Part shown: piece after piece, positions 36,964-45,783 of the stretch | How the letters are laid out: each line of letters opens with the position of its first letter | How positions within the stretch are numbered: the stretch's first letter is position 1 | Origin: Crocinitomicaceae bacterium | GTDB lineage: Bacteria > Bacteroidota > Bacteroidia > Flavobacteriales_D > Crocinitomicaceae | Direction: 5' to 3' | Length of the DNA: 64,000 nt | NCBI GenBank assembly: GCA_029252405.1 | Contig: JAQXBM010000022.1 | Coordinates: forward strand, 124,001-188,000 | Position numbers and translations under genes: made by a program | The notes under the pieces: model-generated | The model's database searches: none | Seen by the model: only the letters and a program-made list of their open reading frames with translations | What the model was told of the DNA's origin: nothing

Positions 36964-37320
36964 ATGAATAAAATCATTCACCTTTGTCGAAACTTTAAAT
37001 TAATTGACGTGACGTACATCGAAAATCCAGAAGAACTCGTAAAAGAAGCAGTAATGATCAAAGTGGAAAAGAAATGCGAACATTCCACTTCGAATTCAAT
37101 GCAAAAAGTAACTCCGGGAGCAGGAAAAACGAAAAAGTTCGTAAACGAGTTTTTCGCTTCAAACGGACTAGAATTGAACGAAGATCAATGGCAGTCTTCG
37201 CGCGAAGTTGTTCTGAGCGAATGTCCAAGTACAACACTTCACAGTCTTACTCTTGAAGCAGAAAGATTAGGAAAAACAGTAACATATTCTCGCTCCCTAA
37301 CGATTAAAATTTCAGACTAG
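36964..37320 (+). CDS. Small protein of unknown function linked to the bicarbonate transporter
   Basis: 118 residues from ATG 36964, no signal peptide or membrane helix, mixed charged composition with one Cys pair region (KKCEHSTSN). No family is recognised; it does not look like the PII-like SbtB protein that accompanies SbtA in cyanobacteria. It ends two bases before the transporter gene, so the two are co-transcribed, and it is divergent from the LysR gene. ATG at 37051 would give a shorter product; the true start is uncertain. Confidence 0.6.
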   Translation: MNKIIHLCRNFKLIDVTYIENPEELVKEAVMIKVEKKCEHSTSNSMQKVTPGAGKTKKFVNEFFASNGLELNEDQWQSSREVVLSECPSTTLHSLTLEAERLGKTVTYSRSLTIKISD

Positions 37321-37322
37321 GA

Positions 37323-38294
37323 ATGGAATTTCAAGCTCTCCTTGAGAATTTAACAAATCCTGCTCTCCTTTTTTTCTTACTAGGTATACTCGCGGTTCAG
37401 GTAAAGAGTGATCTCAAAATTCCTGACAGCAGTTCTAAGTTCATTTCAATATACCTTTTACTCTCCATTGGCTTCAAGGGAGGGCAGGAACTTTCGCACA
37501 GCGGTCTGACGTCGGAAGTATTTATGAGTATGTTACTCGGTCTGTTTTTAGCCACACTTATTCCAATTATTGCCTTTTTCATCCTCAAAAGGAAATTCAG
37601 CTTGGCGAATTCTGGAGCAATTGCTGCCTCGTATGGTTCAGTCAGCGCGGTAACCTTTGTCACAGCAACTTCTTTCTTAGATTTTGAATCGATCAGCTAC
37701 AGCGGTCACATGATTGCAGTGATGGCATTAATGGAAGCTCCAGCAATCATCGTTGGGATCCTTCTCATTAATTATTTTAGATCGTCGAAAGGAAAAAAGT
37801 CATCAGGCGTATCGAAAATTATCCTGCACTCCTTCACAAACGGTAGCGTGTTGCTAATCATCGGCAGTTTGATCATTGGCTATTCAGCATCTGCGGAGCA
37901 AGCAGAAGGAATTCGACCATTTACCACTGATATTTTCAAAGGGTTCTTGGCTGTATTCTTGCTGGACATGGGTATCACAAGTGGAAAACAACTCTCGATA
38001 ATTATCAAAAAAGGGATTTACCCATTCTTGTTCTCTTCCATTATGCCATTCTTCGGAGGTTTTGTTGCATTACTGATTGCAATGCAAATTACTGACTCCA
38101 ATGGAAATCAACTCCTGTTCGCAATTCTTGGAGCGAGTGCTTCATACATTGCGGTACCAGCGGCTATGAAGCAAGCAGTTCCTGACGCAAACCCCAGTTT
38201 ATATCTCCCCATGGCGCTCGGAATCACCTTCCCGATTAACGTCATGATAGGAATACCAATATACAATGCCGTGATTCAATCATGGGCAACGTAA
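37323..38294 (+). CDS. sbtA: SbtA-type sodium-dependent bicarbonate transporter
   Basis: 323 residues with about ten transmembrane helices in two inverted halves. Characteristic stretches are LLSIGFKGGQELS, AASYGSVSAVTFVTA and ASASYIAVPAAMKQAVP, which match the sodium-dependent bicarbonate transport family permease. It imports bicarbonate with sodium, supplying carboxylating enzymes such as acetyl-CoA carboxylase. Its partner genes are the 118-residue gene upstream and the divergent LysR gene. A strong terminator follows at 38344. Confidence 0.9.
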   Translation: MEFQALLENLTNPALLFFLLGILAVQVKSDLKIPDSSSKFISIYLLLSIGFKGGQELSHSGLTSEVFMSMLLGLFLATLIPIIAFFILKRKFSLANSGAIAASYGSVSAVTFVTATSFLDFESISYSGHMIAVMALMEAPAIIVGILLINYFRSSKGKKSSGVSKIILHSFTNGSVLLIIGSLIIGYSASAEQAEGIRPFTTDIFKGFLAVFLLDMGITSGKQLSIIIKKGIYPFLFSSIMPFFGGFVALLIAMQITDSNGNQLLFAILGASASYIAVPAAMKQAVPDANPSLYLPMALGITFPINVMIGIPIYNAVIQSWAT

Positions 38295-38343
38295 AAAGAC
38301 ATTAAAGAAGCCCGTTAAATGCTAATAAGCATAGTTTAGTTTA

Positions 38344-38379
38344 AAGGCGCCCAGTTTGAATAATTGGGCGCCTTTTTTT
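38344..38379 (+). terminator. Terminator after sbtA
   Basis: Stem AAAGGCGCCCAG / TTGGGCGCCTTT with an eight-base loop and seven Ts, 50 bases after the sbtA stop. Confidence 0.9.
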
Positions 38380-38510
38380 GTCCGTCCAAAAAATTGCAGA
38401 GGCGTTCTAGAAGGTCTTAATTGAAAAAATGACCTATTTGAACATAGTACGCTTGGTTCTGTTTGTGGAGAAGAACAAATTAATCGTACCTTTCTTCAAG
38501 AATTTCAGGA

Positions 38511-39101
38511 GTGAATAAAGAAGAAAAATCGAAGATAAATCGTGATGACAATGCATTTGAAAACGCTTTAAAAAAGTCAGTTCAAGGGCATTCATACATT
38601 CACTGGACTCCAGTGGAAGTGATCAAAACTGCAGCCGATTGGCTCGGGACAGAGAGCGACAACAAGATTTTGGATATTGGCTCTGGAGTTGGGAAGTTTT
38701 GCCTCATTGGAGCAATGAACAGCCGAGCTCATTTTACAGGAGTCGAAACAAGAGATGACCTCGTTGAGCAAGCCATTGAACTCAAAAAAGAACTCAAACT
38801 AAGTAATGTTGATTTCATTCATTCCGATATCGTCAACATCGATTTCAGTGAATACACTTCCTTCTATTTCTACAATCCGTTTTGCGAACACATGGCACTT
38901 TCAGGAGGAATCGACGACCGCATTCAGTTCGATGAAGCAGCATTTTACAACTATCAAGAATTCGTCGCGGAGCAGTTGAAACATGCCCCAAAAGGAACAA
39001 AGCTCGTCAAGTATTGCTCTCCAGATTTCGACATTTCCACCGATTTCGACCTCACAAACATGTACTTCGAAGGACAACTCCAGCTTTGGATTCGAAGGTA
39101 G
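38511..39101 (+). CDS. Class I SAM-dependent methyltransferase
   Basis: 196 residues starting at GTG 38511. The AdoMet-binding motif I is ILDIGSGVGKFCL, followed by acidic loop THFTGVE-type sequence (AHFTGVETRDD) and a motif II/IV region YFYNPFCEH. The substrate is not known; the NPF-like motif points to small-molecule or protein N-methylation only weakly. GTG is the only start that keeps the N-terminal helix region; no ATG lies close by. TACCTTTC at 38487-38494 is a near match to the -7 consensus. The gene stands alone, followed by a repeat-rich gap. Confidence 0.82.
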   Translation: MNKEEKSKINRDDNAFENALKKSVQGHSYIHWTPVEVIKTAADWLGTESDNKILDIGSGVGKFCLIGAMNSRAHFTGVETRDDLVEQAIELKKELKLSNVDFIHSDIVNIDFSEYTSFYFYNPFCEHMALSGGIDDRIQFDEAAFYNYQEFVAEQLKHAPKGTKLVKYCSPDFDISTDFDLTNMYFEGQLQLWIRR

Positions 39102-39121
39102 CCTTGATCAGATTGCATTCT

Positions 39122-39228
39122 CTGAGGGCGAGAGTTGATGCGGACATCGAGCCGTACGTCGAGCTGTACATTGAGCGGAGCCGAAATGGGAGCCGAACTC
39201 CGAAATTTCCAACCTCGACTCCACTCAG
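39122..39228. repeat. Repeat family A, long copy with three 12-bp units
   Basis: Bounded by CTGAG and CTCAG. Contains three tandem 12-mers (ACATCGAGCCGT, ACGTCGAGCTGT, ACATTGAGCGGA; 39144-39179), then GCCGAACTCCGA and CCTCGACTCCACTCAG, shared with the copy at 47010. Confidence 0.7.
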
Positions 39229-39269
39229 TTACCAAGCTTCCTTTCAAACCAAACCTACTCCCAACTTCA

Positions 39270-39304
39270 TCGGATCATCGGAAAATCAGATAATCGGAGA
39301 ATCA
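39270..39304. repeat. Repeat family B copy
   Basis: TCGGATCATCGGAAAATC, then AGATAATCGGAGAATC; same unit as at 47822. The rest of the 39102-39669 gap holds no gene that I can see. Confidence 0.65.
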
Positions 39305-39596
39305 AACAACGGTGTCAGCCGAATACAACACTTAACTCAATAAACCCCTTCGAACACTCAATACCAACCTTACGATCAAAACCAAACTGCTATATTCGCT
39401 CAGGACAAAGAATAATTCTAGGAAATTAAACGACGTGCTTCCTTCAAAACCAGAAAATGGCAGGAACATGCGAACACAGTGCGGAACACATTTCTAAGAG
39501 CATTCTCACCCAACTTTGATTCAATCTTTGGAGTACTTCTTATTCCACGTGGAAAAATAGATGAAAAACAATCGTAATCTATCTATTCATACATGA

Positions 39597-39624
39597 TTGA
39601 GTGAAGGAAATTTTATTATTTTTG
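39597..39624 (+). promoter_or_regulatory. Promoter of the exbB cluster (-33 TTG, -7 TATTTTTG)
   Basis: TTG at 39597-39599 and TATTTTTG at 39617-39624, 17 bases apart, as in the Bacteroidota consensus. 45 bases before ATG 39670. Confidence 0.6.
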
Positions 39625-39669
39625 GCTTAAATTAAAACTTAGAATTCGATTAAATTAATCTTTTAGAAC

Positions 39670-40536
39670 ATGAAAAAAGTATTTAGTTCTTTGGTGATTG
39701 CAGCAGCAATGACTTTTGGTTTCGCAAACTTTGCGACTGCACAGGACCCTGTAGACGGAGTAGAGGACGTTATGGATGCAGCGGATGACACTACAGCAGG
39801 TGATGTTGCCGACACTCCTGACCCTGTAACGACTGCAGCAACAGAAAACAATGGTGAAGAAACATCAGCAGAAGGCGAAGAAGGTAAAAAGAAAGACCTT
39901 GGATTCGTTCAAGCCTTGAAACAAAAATTCATCGAAGGTGATCCATTCTGGATGACGCTTCCATTGATTTGTTTGATCATTGGTTTAGCACTTTCAATTG
40001 AGCGTATTGTTTACCTTAACTTGTCTACAATCAACACCAAACGATTCCTAGATGAAGTAGAAACAGCCTTGAAAAACGGAGGAACGGAAGCAGCGAAAGA
40101 TGTTTGTCGTAACACACGTGGACCAATCGCATCTATCTACTACCAAGGACTAGACCGCGCAGACGAAGGAATTGACATGGTTGAAAAATCAGTTGTTTCT
40201 TATGGAGGTGTTCAAATGGGATTATTAGAAAAAGGACTTTCATGGTTATCATTGTTCATCGCCTTAGCTCCAATGCTTGGGTTCTTGGGAACGGTAATCG
40301 GGATGATCTTCGCATTCGACAAAATCGTTGAGGAAGGTCAAGTATCACCAACAACAGTTGCCGACGGTATTAAGGTATCGCTTTTGACAACAGTATTTGG
40401 TTTGATCGCAGCGATTATCCTTCAAATCTTTTACAATTACATCGTTTCTAAAGTTGACGGAATTGTAAACGAAATGGAAGATGCATCTATCTCTTTAATT
40501 GATATGATGTTGAAGCACAAGGTGACGAACTCATAA
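39670..40536 (+). CDS. exbB: MotA/TolQ/ExbB proton channel family protein
   Basis: 288 residues. A signal-like N-terminus is followed by an acidic low-complexity periplasmic stretch (~27-75). Three transmembrane helices come next (~95-115, ~185-210, ~230-255), with the ExbB signature LAPMLGFLGTVIGMI in the second. ExbB and ExbD form the proton-driven motor that energises TonB-dependent transport; in Bacteroidota related motors also power gliding/T9SS. The long N-terminal extension is usual for this phylum. First gene of the 39.7-42.4 kb cluster, with a good promoter. Confidence 0.93.
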   Translation: MKKVFSSLVIAAAMTFGFANFATAQDPVDGVEDVMDAADDTTAGDVADTPDPVTTAATENNGEETSAEGEEGKKKDLGFVQALKQKFIEGDPFWMTLPLICLIIGLALSIERIVYLNLSTINTKRFLDEVETALKNGGTEAAKDVCRNTRGPIASIYYQGLDRADEGIDMVEKSVVSYGGVQMGLLEKGLSWLSLFIALAPMLGFLGTVIGMIFAFDKIVEEGQVSPTTVADGIKVSLLTTVFGLIAAIILQIFYNYIVSKVDGIVNEMEDASISLIDMMLKHKVTNS

Positions 40537-40538
40537 GA

Positions 40539-40581
40539 GATTCTGATCGAATTTTCGATGCTAACGATAGCGTCGGAATCA
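40539..40581 (+). other. Intergenic hairpin between exbB and the following gene
   Basis: Outer arms GATTC / GAATC and an inner near-perfect stem CGATGCTA / TAGCGTCG around ACGA, with no T run. It could be a processing site or weak attenuator that adjusts the ratio of motor subunits (inference). Confidence 0.4.
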
Positions 40582-40605
40582 GTATAAACTTTAAAAATTA
40601 AGAGG

Positions 40606-41070
40606 ATGAAGATTGAAAAACTTCCTTTATATATGAATATCTTGAAAGTGGTACTTGTTGCCATTGGAGTTATTCTATGTCTGTTCTTGTTTGGCGGACC
40701 AAACGCTACAGGTACTCCTGAGGAAATCAAAGCATTTCGCGAAGGAACTGAACTTGGACTGGCATCAACGTTCACAGGAATTATTGTCTTCCTAGGAGTT
40801 GGATTGATTCTTTTGTTCTTCGTAGTTCAATTGATTTCAAACCCAAAGAAGACGGTTCTTTCAATTCTTGGACTAGTAGCCGCATTGATTATTTACTTAA
40901 TCTTTTGGGCAGCAGGAACAGGAGACACGAACGAATCATTACAATTGCGTAACCCAGTTGAGCAAGAAACAATTACTGCTGCAACAGCTGGGCTTTGGAC
41001 AGCACTAGTGGCTGTTGGAGTTGCTTTCTTAGCGGTTATTGCAGGATTTTTCACACGTTCAATTAAGTAG
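40606..41070 (+). CDS. Small membrane protein in the ExbB/ExbD cluster, unknown function
   Basis: 154 residues with four transmembrane helices (~10-30, ~52-75, ~86-103, ~126-148). It lies between exbB and exbD and is separated from exbD by only three bases, so it is almost surely part of the same motor complex or its assembly. Similar small membrane proteins occur at this place in other Flavobacteriales clusters; no described function is known to me. Confidence 0.72.
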   Translation: MKIEKLPLYMNILKVVLVAIGVILCLFLFGGPNATGTPEEIKAFREGTELGLASTFTGIIVFLGVGLILLFFVVQLISNPKKTVLSILGLVAALIIYLIFWAAGTGDTNESLQLRNPVEQETITAATAGLWTALVAVGVAFLAVIAGFFTRSIK

Positions 41071-41073
41071 ATT

Positions 41074-41895
41074 ATGGCAAAGCGAGACATACCCGAAATT
41101 AATGCTGGTTCGATGGCAGACATCGCGTTCTTGCTATTGATTTTCTTCTTGGTTACTACAACAATGGATAGAGATAAGGCGTACATTCGCCCTATCCCGA
41201 AAAAAGTGGATGTTGAAACACCACCAGTAGATATTCAGGAAAGAGATATTTGTGACATTGTTGCAAATAGCCAGAATCAATTGATGGTTCGAGGAGAGAT
41301 TATTAAGAATCCAGATGACATCTCTGATTACGTACTAGAGTTTTTCAGAACAAATGAAGACTTGAGTACATCTGAGATGATTGCAGCTTCTGGAAACCGT
41401 AATCATCCAGGATTTAATTTCCCATTCTACAACCGTTTTGGAATGGCCGAAATTAATGGAAAGATTGAGCAAACGACGTTAGAGGCCGAAGAGGTTGAAA
41501 GGACCCCTGGTGCGGAAGCTGCTTACATCGAGTACTTCTGGAGTAAGGTGAGCGAGTGGGAAAAGCGAAAAAGAGCTTTGAAACTCTACAAGAAAGCTGA
41601 ATTACCTGAGTTATCTTCTCAAGCACATGTCAGAATTGAAGTTCAAATCAATACTGGATACGAATACTTCGCTAAAATTCACTCTGAAATCAACGAAGCT
41701 ATCTTCGAATTAAGAGATGAAGCATCGAAGGATTTGTGGGGTATCGATTACGCGAGAATTGTTACCCAATTGGGTAATGAGCCAACAGAGGATGAAATCA
41801 CTAAGAAGAAAATTTTCCAAGAGTACTTGGACAAAATGGAGCTTCTTAAGGTATTGTACCCAGACCGTATTATTGAAGTAACGCCGAAAAAATAG
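41074..41895 (+). CDS. exbD: Biopolymer transport protein ExbD, long form
   Basis: 273 residues, where family members are usually 130-200. The N-terminal signature INAGSMADIAFLLLIFFLVTTTM contains the conserved Asp of the proton path. The transmembrane helix (~15-33) is followed by a periplasmic region with an added ~100-residue charged section (about 85-185) before the C-terminal ExbD fold (HVRIEVQINTGYEYFAKIHSEI...). ATG 41074 follows the previous stop by three bases, and the second exbD gene follows after four. Confidence 0.9.
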   Translation: MAKRDIPEINAGSMADIAFLLLIFFLVTTTMDRDKAYIRPIPKKVDVETPPVDIQERDICDIVANSQNQLMVRGEIIKNPDDISDYVLEFFRTNEDLSTSEMIAASGNRNHPGFNFPFYNRFGMAEINGKIEQTTLEAEEVERTPGAEAAYIEYFWSKVSEWEKRKRALKLYKKAELPELSSQAHVRIEVQINTGYEYFAKIHSEINEAIFELRDEASKDLWGIDYARIVTQLGNEPTEDEITKKKIFQEYLDKMELLKVLYPDRIIEVTPKK

Positions 41896-41899
41896 AACT

Positions 41900-42412
41900 A
41901 TGTCAAAGTTTAAAAAAGGAGAGAAGAAGGGAGCGCCAGGAGTAAATACATCGTCGTTACCAGATATCGTATTTATGCTTTTGTTCTTCTTCATGGTTGC
42001 GACAACAACGAAAGATGCTGATCCAACTGTAGAAGTGACACAGCCGACTGGAGTACTTGCTGAAGACATGACACCTTTCAAGCAACGTTCTGAAATTGAT
42101 TTCTTGTACTTAGGAGTGCCGAGAAACAAGGCAAGAGCTGAGAGTTTCAATATGGGATACGCATTGTTCTTGGACAACGTAGCACAACCAAGCCCTGGTG
42201 ACTTGTACAACGTGAACGCCGTACGTCGCTGGAAATTGGATAAATTCGAAGCGAAACCTGAACGTATGAAAAAGCCAATTAAAGAGGTGATTACATGTGT
42301 GAAAGCAGACGAAACAGCTCCAACAGGAATTATTTTTGATATCCGTAAGGAATTACAGGACATCGAAGCGCTTAAATTAGCGTACGCCGTAAAAGATAAC
42401 GGTAACTATTAA
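41900..42412 (+). CDS. exbD: Biopolymer transport protein ExbD, second paralogue
   Basis: 170 residues. The N-terminal block VNTSSLPDIVFMLLFFFMVATTT carries the conserved Asp of the ExbD helix. The soluble C-terminal domain is diverged. Two ExbD genes after one ExbB is the usual layout in Bacteroidota, and the two probably form heteromers in the motor. It is the last gene of the cluster and is followed by a strong terminator. Confidence 0.92.
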   Translation: MSKFKKGEKKGAPGVNTSSLPDIVFMLLFFFMVATTTKDADPTVEVTQPTGVLAEDMTPFKQRSEIDFLYLGVPRNKARAESFNMGYALFLDNVAQPSPGDLYNVNAVRRWKLDKFEAKPERMKKPIKEVITCVKADETAPTGIIFDIRKELQDIEALKLAYAVKDNGNY

Positions 42413-42430
42413 TAGAATCTAAGTAATTTG

Positions 42431-42476
42431 AAATCCCGTCCAGATCCCGATAGCTATCGGGATGGGACGGGATTTT
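42431..42476 (+). terminator. Terminator after the exb cluster, built on the CCGATAGCTATCGG palindrome
   Basis: Arms AATCCCGTCC / GGGACGGGATT surround the 20-bp perfect palindrome ATCCCGATAGCTATCGGGAT (42444-42463), followed by TTTTT. Confidence 0.88.
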
Positions 42477-42493
42477 TCGTAAACACTATAGCC

Positions 42494-43660
42494 ATGTTGA
42501 ATTTCGAATATTACAACCCTACGCGAATCGTTTTTGGTAAAGATCAACTAAATCGATTACCTGAATTGCTGAAAGAATTTAAAGCGAAAAGAATTCTCAT
42601 TGCCTATGGGCAAGGAAGCATTGTTCGAAGCGGTTTATATCAGAAGATTGTCGACCAGTTAGAGGGATTTCACCATGTGTCTTTTCAAGGAATTGAGGCA
42701 AATCCAGAATTCACAACTTTAATCAAAGCCAGAGATTTGTGCCGAACAGAAAGCATCGATTTCGTCTTGGCCGTTGGAGGTGGTTCTGTAATCGACGGAG
42801 TGAAGTTCATTTCAGGTGCAGTGCCATACAATGGAGATCCTTGGGAAGTTCTCGATAAGAAAGAAGGGTGTAACTTCACCGAAGCCATTCCTTTTGGAAC
42901 AGTTCTCACGCTACCTGCAACAGGATCAGAGGCGAATTCAGGAGCGGTAATTAATCGAAGTGAATTCGAGCAAAAACGTGTAATGGGAGGACCAATGTTC
43001 TTTCCGAAATTCTCTTTCTGCGATCCTACACAAGTGGCAACCTTGCCAAAACGCCAATTGGCAAATGGAATCGTAGATGCGTACATGCACACGGTTGAGC
43101 AATACTTGACGTATCCATCGGGTAATTTACTTCAGGAGCGACAAGCCGAAGCCATTCTTGCCACGTTAATTGAAATTGGTCCAAAAGTGATTGAAAATCC
43201 AAGCGACTATACCTTAGCTTCAAACCTGATGTGGTGCGCAACGCATGCGTTAAATGGAAATTTGCGCTGCGGAGTCCCAACAGATTGGGCAACACACATG
43301 ATCGGACACGAATTGACGGCCTTTTACGGAATTGATCACGCTCGAACATTAGCGATCATTGCACCACGTCTCTACGAAGCGATGTTCAACGATAAGAAGG
43401 AGAAATTAGCTCAATACGGAAAACGCATCTGGAATTTATCAGGCTCGGAGGATGAAATTGCCCTCAAAGCAATTGAGGCAACGGAGGAATTTTTCCAGTC
43501 TCTCGGAATTGATACACACATTTCTGATTACACAGAAAATCACGCAGGAGTTGAAACTCGCGTGCGCGAGGTGTTTGAAGAAAGAGGTTGGACAGCAATG
43601 GGTGAGCGTCAGGCGATTGATCCATCCAAAGTGGAAGAAATTGTCGCTGCTGCGATATGA
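42494..43660 (+). CDS. Iron-containing alcohol dehydrogenase
   Basis: 388 residues from ATG 42494. NAD(P)-binding GGGSVID, and the metal ligands in GIVDAYMHTVEQ, H-x3-H (WATHMIGHELT) and GIDHARTLA, typical of the YqhD/BdhA group. It reduces aldehydes or oxidises alcohols; the exact substrate is unknown. The open frame continues upstream into the terminator sequence, but that part is clearly not coding. The last four bases overlap the next gene (ATGA), so translation is coupled. Confidence 0.92.
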   Translation: MLNFEYYNPTRIVFGKDQLNRLPELLKEFKAKRILIAYGQGSIVRSGLYQKIVDQLEGFHHVSFQGIEANPEFTTLIKARDLCRTESIDFVLAVGGGSVIDGVKFISGAVPYNGDPWEVLDKKEGCNFTEAIPFGTVLTLPATGSEANSGAVINRSEFEQKRVMGGPMFFPKFSFCDPTQVATLPKRQLANGIVDAYMHTVEQYLTYPSGNLLQERQAEAILATLIEIGPKVIENPSDYTLASNLMWCATHALNGNLRCGVPTDWATHMIGHELTAFYGIDHARTLAIIAPRLYEAMFNDKKEKLAQYGKRIWNLSGSEDEIALKAIEATEEFFQSLGIDTHISDYTENHAGVETRVREVFEERGWTAMGERQAIDPSKVEEIVAAAI

Positions 43661-44682
43661 AACGTCCGACAAACATCCGAATGCACCCGATCTTCAAGTT
43701 TCGGACGAGGGCAACGGAAGAGATCATTCAATTACTGGAATCGGTGACCTTAGGTACAGATGGTGCGCATTATCGACACCTGGATACACGCGAACGCATT
43801 CAGGAAGCTGATAATCCATTGTTCCTTTCCATGGAGCGACACGAGAAAGTATTAGGAAACGTCACTTTCTGTCAACGCGATAACAACTGGTATATCCGCT
43901 ATTTTGCGTTCGATGGTGCACATCAAGCACAGGGAAAGAAAAAATCATCGTCAAATGGTCTTTTGAAAAGAGAATTGAATGCCTTTTTTGATCATCAATT
44001 GAATTCGGGCGATGTTGATTCTTTCTACGCTTACATCGATCCACGTAATGTGAAAAGTTTGTGGATGAGTGAGAATTTTGGATTCAAAACGATCGGGAAA
44101 ATCGCCACGCAAACGTATAGTTCGGTTCGAAAACCAAAAGTAGGACGAGTTCAAGTTGACCCTGACCCAACGGAGATTCCACAAGAAATTATCGCACAAT
44201 TTGAGGATCAAAATTTCTTCTTCACTGATCAATTAGAAAAAGGGAATCATTTTTTCATTCGTGATGAAAAAGGAGAGTTGATTGCTTTCGCCAAGACGAC
44301 TTCGGCCAATTGGGAAATCAAACGCTTGCCAGGGAAGTTTGGAGGAACACTCGTAAAAGTTTTACCCTACATTCCTTTTCTCAACAAGTTGATTCGTCCT
44401 AAAAATCATGCGTTCACCGTTCCGGAAGCGGTATTCGTCAATGACAATAATCCCCAATTACTTCAAGAACTCTTCAATGGAATTCTCGCGCACTCAAATC
44501 AACGGGTAATCATTTGGTGGGTTGATGAAAAGGATGAGCTATACACATCTACTAAGTCCAACATCAAATGGGGCTTATTGCACAAAGTGATTGGAGTAAG
44601 CCATGCCAACCTTGTCGAACGATCACTCGAAACAAACAAATCAAAAAAAGCGAGCTACACCTCCGGTTTCGATTTCATTTAA
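43657..44682 (+). CDS. GNAT-like N-acetyltransferase domain protein
   Basis: 341 residues. The N-terminal half has the pattern of a GNAT fold: a beta strand (KVLGNVTFCQ), a putative CoA loop (KKSSSNGLLKRELNAFF), and the typical end AYIDPRNVKSLWMSENFGFKTIG. The C-terminal half has no recognised family. It starts inside the stop of the alcohol dehydrogenase gene and is co-transcribed with it. The acetyl acceptor is not known. Confidence 0.62.
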   Translation: MKRPTNIRMHPIFKFRTRATEEIIQLLESVTLGTDGAHYRHLDTRERIQEADNPLFLSMERHEKVLGNVTFCQRDNNWYIRYFAFDGAHQAQGKKKSSSNGLLKRELNAFFDHQLNSGDVDSFYAYIDPRNVKSLWMSENFGFKTIGKIATQTYSSVRKPKVGRVQVDPDPTEIPQEIIAQFEDQNFFFTDQLEKGNHFFIRDEKGELIAFAKTTSANWEIKRLPGKFGGTLVKVLPYIPFLNKLIRPKNHAFTVPEAVFVNDNNPQLLQELFNGILAHSNQRVIIWWVDEKDELYTSTKSNIKWGLLHKVIGVSHANLVERSLETNKSKKASYTSGFDFI

Positions 44683-44748
44683 GATATAGAAGCCCTTAAC
44701 ATCGGATAATATTATAAATTCGCATATCCGATTTTAAGATAAAAACCG

Positions 44749-44756
44749 TACCTTTG
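44749..44756 (+). promoter_or_regulatory. -7 promoter box of the Fic gene, three bases before the start
   Basis: TACCTTTG, an exact TAnnTTTG match, then GGT, then ATG 44760. A TTG start at 44754 would overlap the box. Confidence 0.6.
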
Positions 44757-44759
44757 GGT

Positions 44760-45716
44760 ATGGAATGGAAAAAGTATCCATATGAATTTGAAGGATTAGC
44801 AGTTTCGTTAGCTCGTATAGAAGAGAAAAAGACGAAACTAGATGCCTTGCGTCCAATTCCAACATCCGTTCTTGAAAAGATAAAACAAAGTTCTAGCATA
44901 GAGTGGACCTATAATTCCAATAGTATTGAAGGCAATACGCTTACGCTTCAAGAAACCAAAATGGTCATTGAAGAGGGATTTACGATCAAAGGGAAATCTT
45001 TGAGGGAGCATTTCGAAGCAGTTAATCACCAAAACGCTATCGATTATGTGGAGCAGCTAGTATCGCCGAATTACACATTGAGCGCGCGCGATATTTTAGA
45101 TGTTCATGCATTAGTTTTAAATAACATCGAAAAAGAGTTTGCAGGAAGGTATCGCGGGCATGGAGTTCGAATAGCAGGGGCGAGTTTTATTCCGCCAAAC
45201 GCGCTGAAAGTGAATGACCTCATGGACGACTTAATTCATTGGATGAATACCGAAGCTTCACAGTTATCTCCAATTGTGGCGGTGGCCATTTTCCATCATC
45301 GATTCGTATGGATTCATCCCTTCTTGGATGGAAATGGTCGAACCGTAAGGTTGATATTCAATTTATTGTTAATGCGTTTGGGCTACCCTCCAGCTATCAT
45401 TCTACGTAACGACCGCAAAAAATATTATGATGCTTTAAACAAAGCAAATAAAGGTGATTACTCAAAAATCGTATTAGTGGTTTTACAAGCCTTGGAGCGT
45501 TCTGTCGATATTTATTTAAGTTCATTCACGAATACCTATGAAGATTACCAGCCTATTTCGGATATCGTTTCTGAACCAGAATTTCCATACGGACAGGAGT
45601 ATGTAAGTTTATTGGCGAGACAAGGGAAAATCGACGCATTCAAAGAAGGTCGGAATTGGCTAACCAGTAAAAAAGCCGTAGAAGATTATGTTAGAAATAG
45701 AAAGCGTAAACGATGA
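44760..45716 (+). CDS. Fic family protein with C-terminal helix-turn-helix
   Basis: 318 residues from ATG 44760. The inhibitory helix motif S53-x3-E57-G58 (NSNSIEGN) precedes the Fic core. The active site is H186-P-F-L-D-G-N-G-R194, complete. The C-terminal ~45 residues read like an excisionase-type helix-turn-helix (QEYVSLLARQGKIDAFKEGR). Family knowledge: class II Fic proteins transfer AMP from ATP to target proteins and are held inactive by the inhibitory helix. No antitoxin-like gene is adjacent. It stands alone in the + direction between the GNAT-like and flavoprotein genes. Confidence 0.93.
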   Translation: MEWKKYPYEFEGLAVSLARIEEKKTKLDALRPIPTSVLEKIKQSSSIEWTYNSNSIEGNTLTLQETKMVIEEGFTIKGKSLREHFEAVNHQNAIDYVEQLVSPNYTLSARDILDVHALVLNNIEKEFAGRYRGHGVRIAGASFIPPNALKVNDLMDDLIHWMNTEASQLSPIVAVAIFHHRFVWIHPFLDGNGRTVRLIFNLLLMRLGYPPAIILRNDRKKYYDALNKANKGDYSKIVLVVLQALERSVDIYLSSFTNTYEDYQPISDIVSEPEFPYGQEYVSLLARQGKIDAFKEGRNWLTSKKAVEDYVRNRKRKR

Positions 45717-45783
45717 ACCAAGGTTTGATTATGTTTGTGCAATCTTTCAAACGTTTCTAATAAACAGGTAGGGATTTTACAAA

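Noticed and set aside
39122-39304. Possible CRISPR array because of repeated short units.
   Set aside because: Units are irregular, have no uniform spacers, and no cas genes are present; they belong to dispersed repeat families A and B.
42428-42493. Longer N-terminus for the iron-containing alcohol dehydrogenase.
   Set aside because: The extension is translated terminator hairpin sequence.
44760-45716. Fic/Phd-Doc toxin-antitoxin pair.
   Set aside because: The protein carries its own inhibitory helix and no small antitoxin gene is adjacent.
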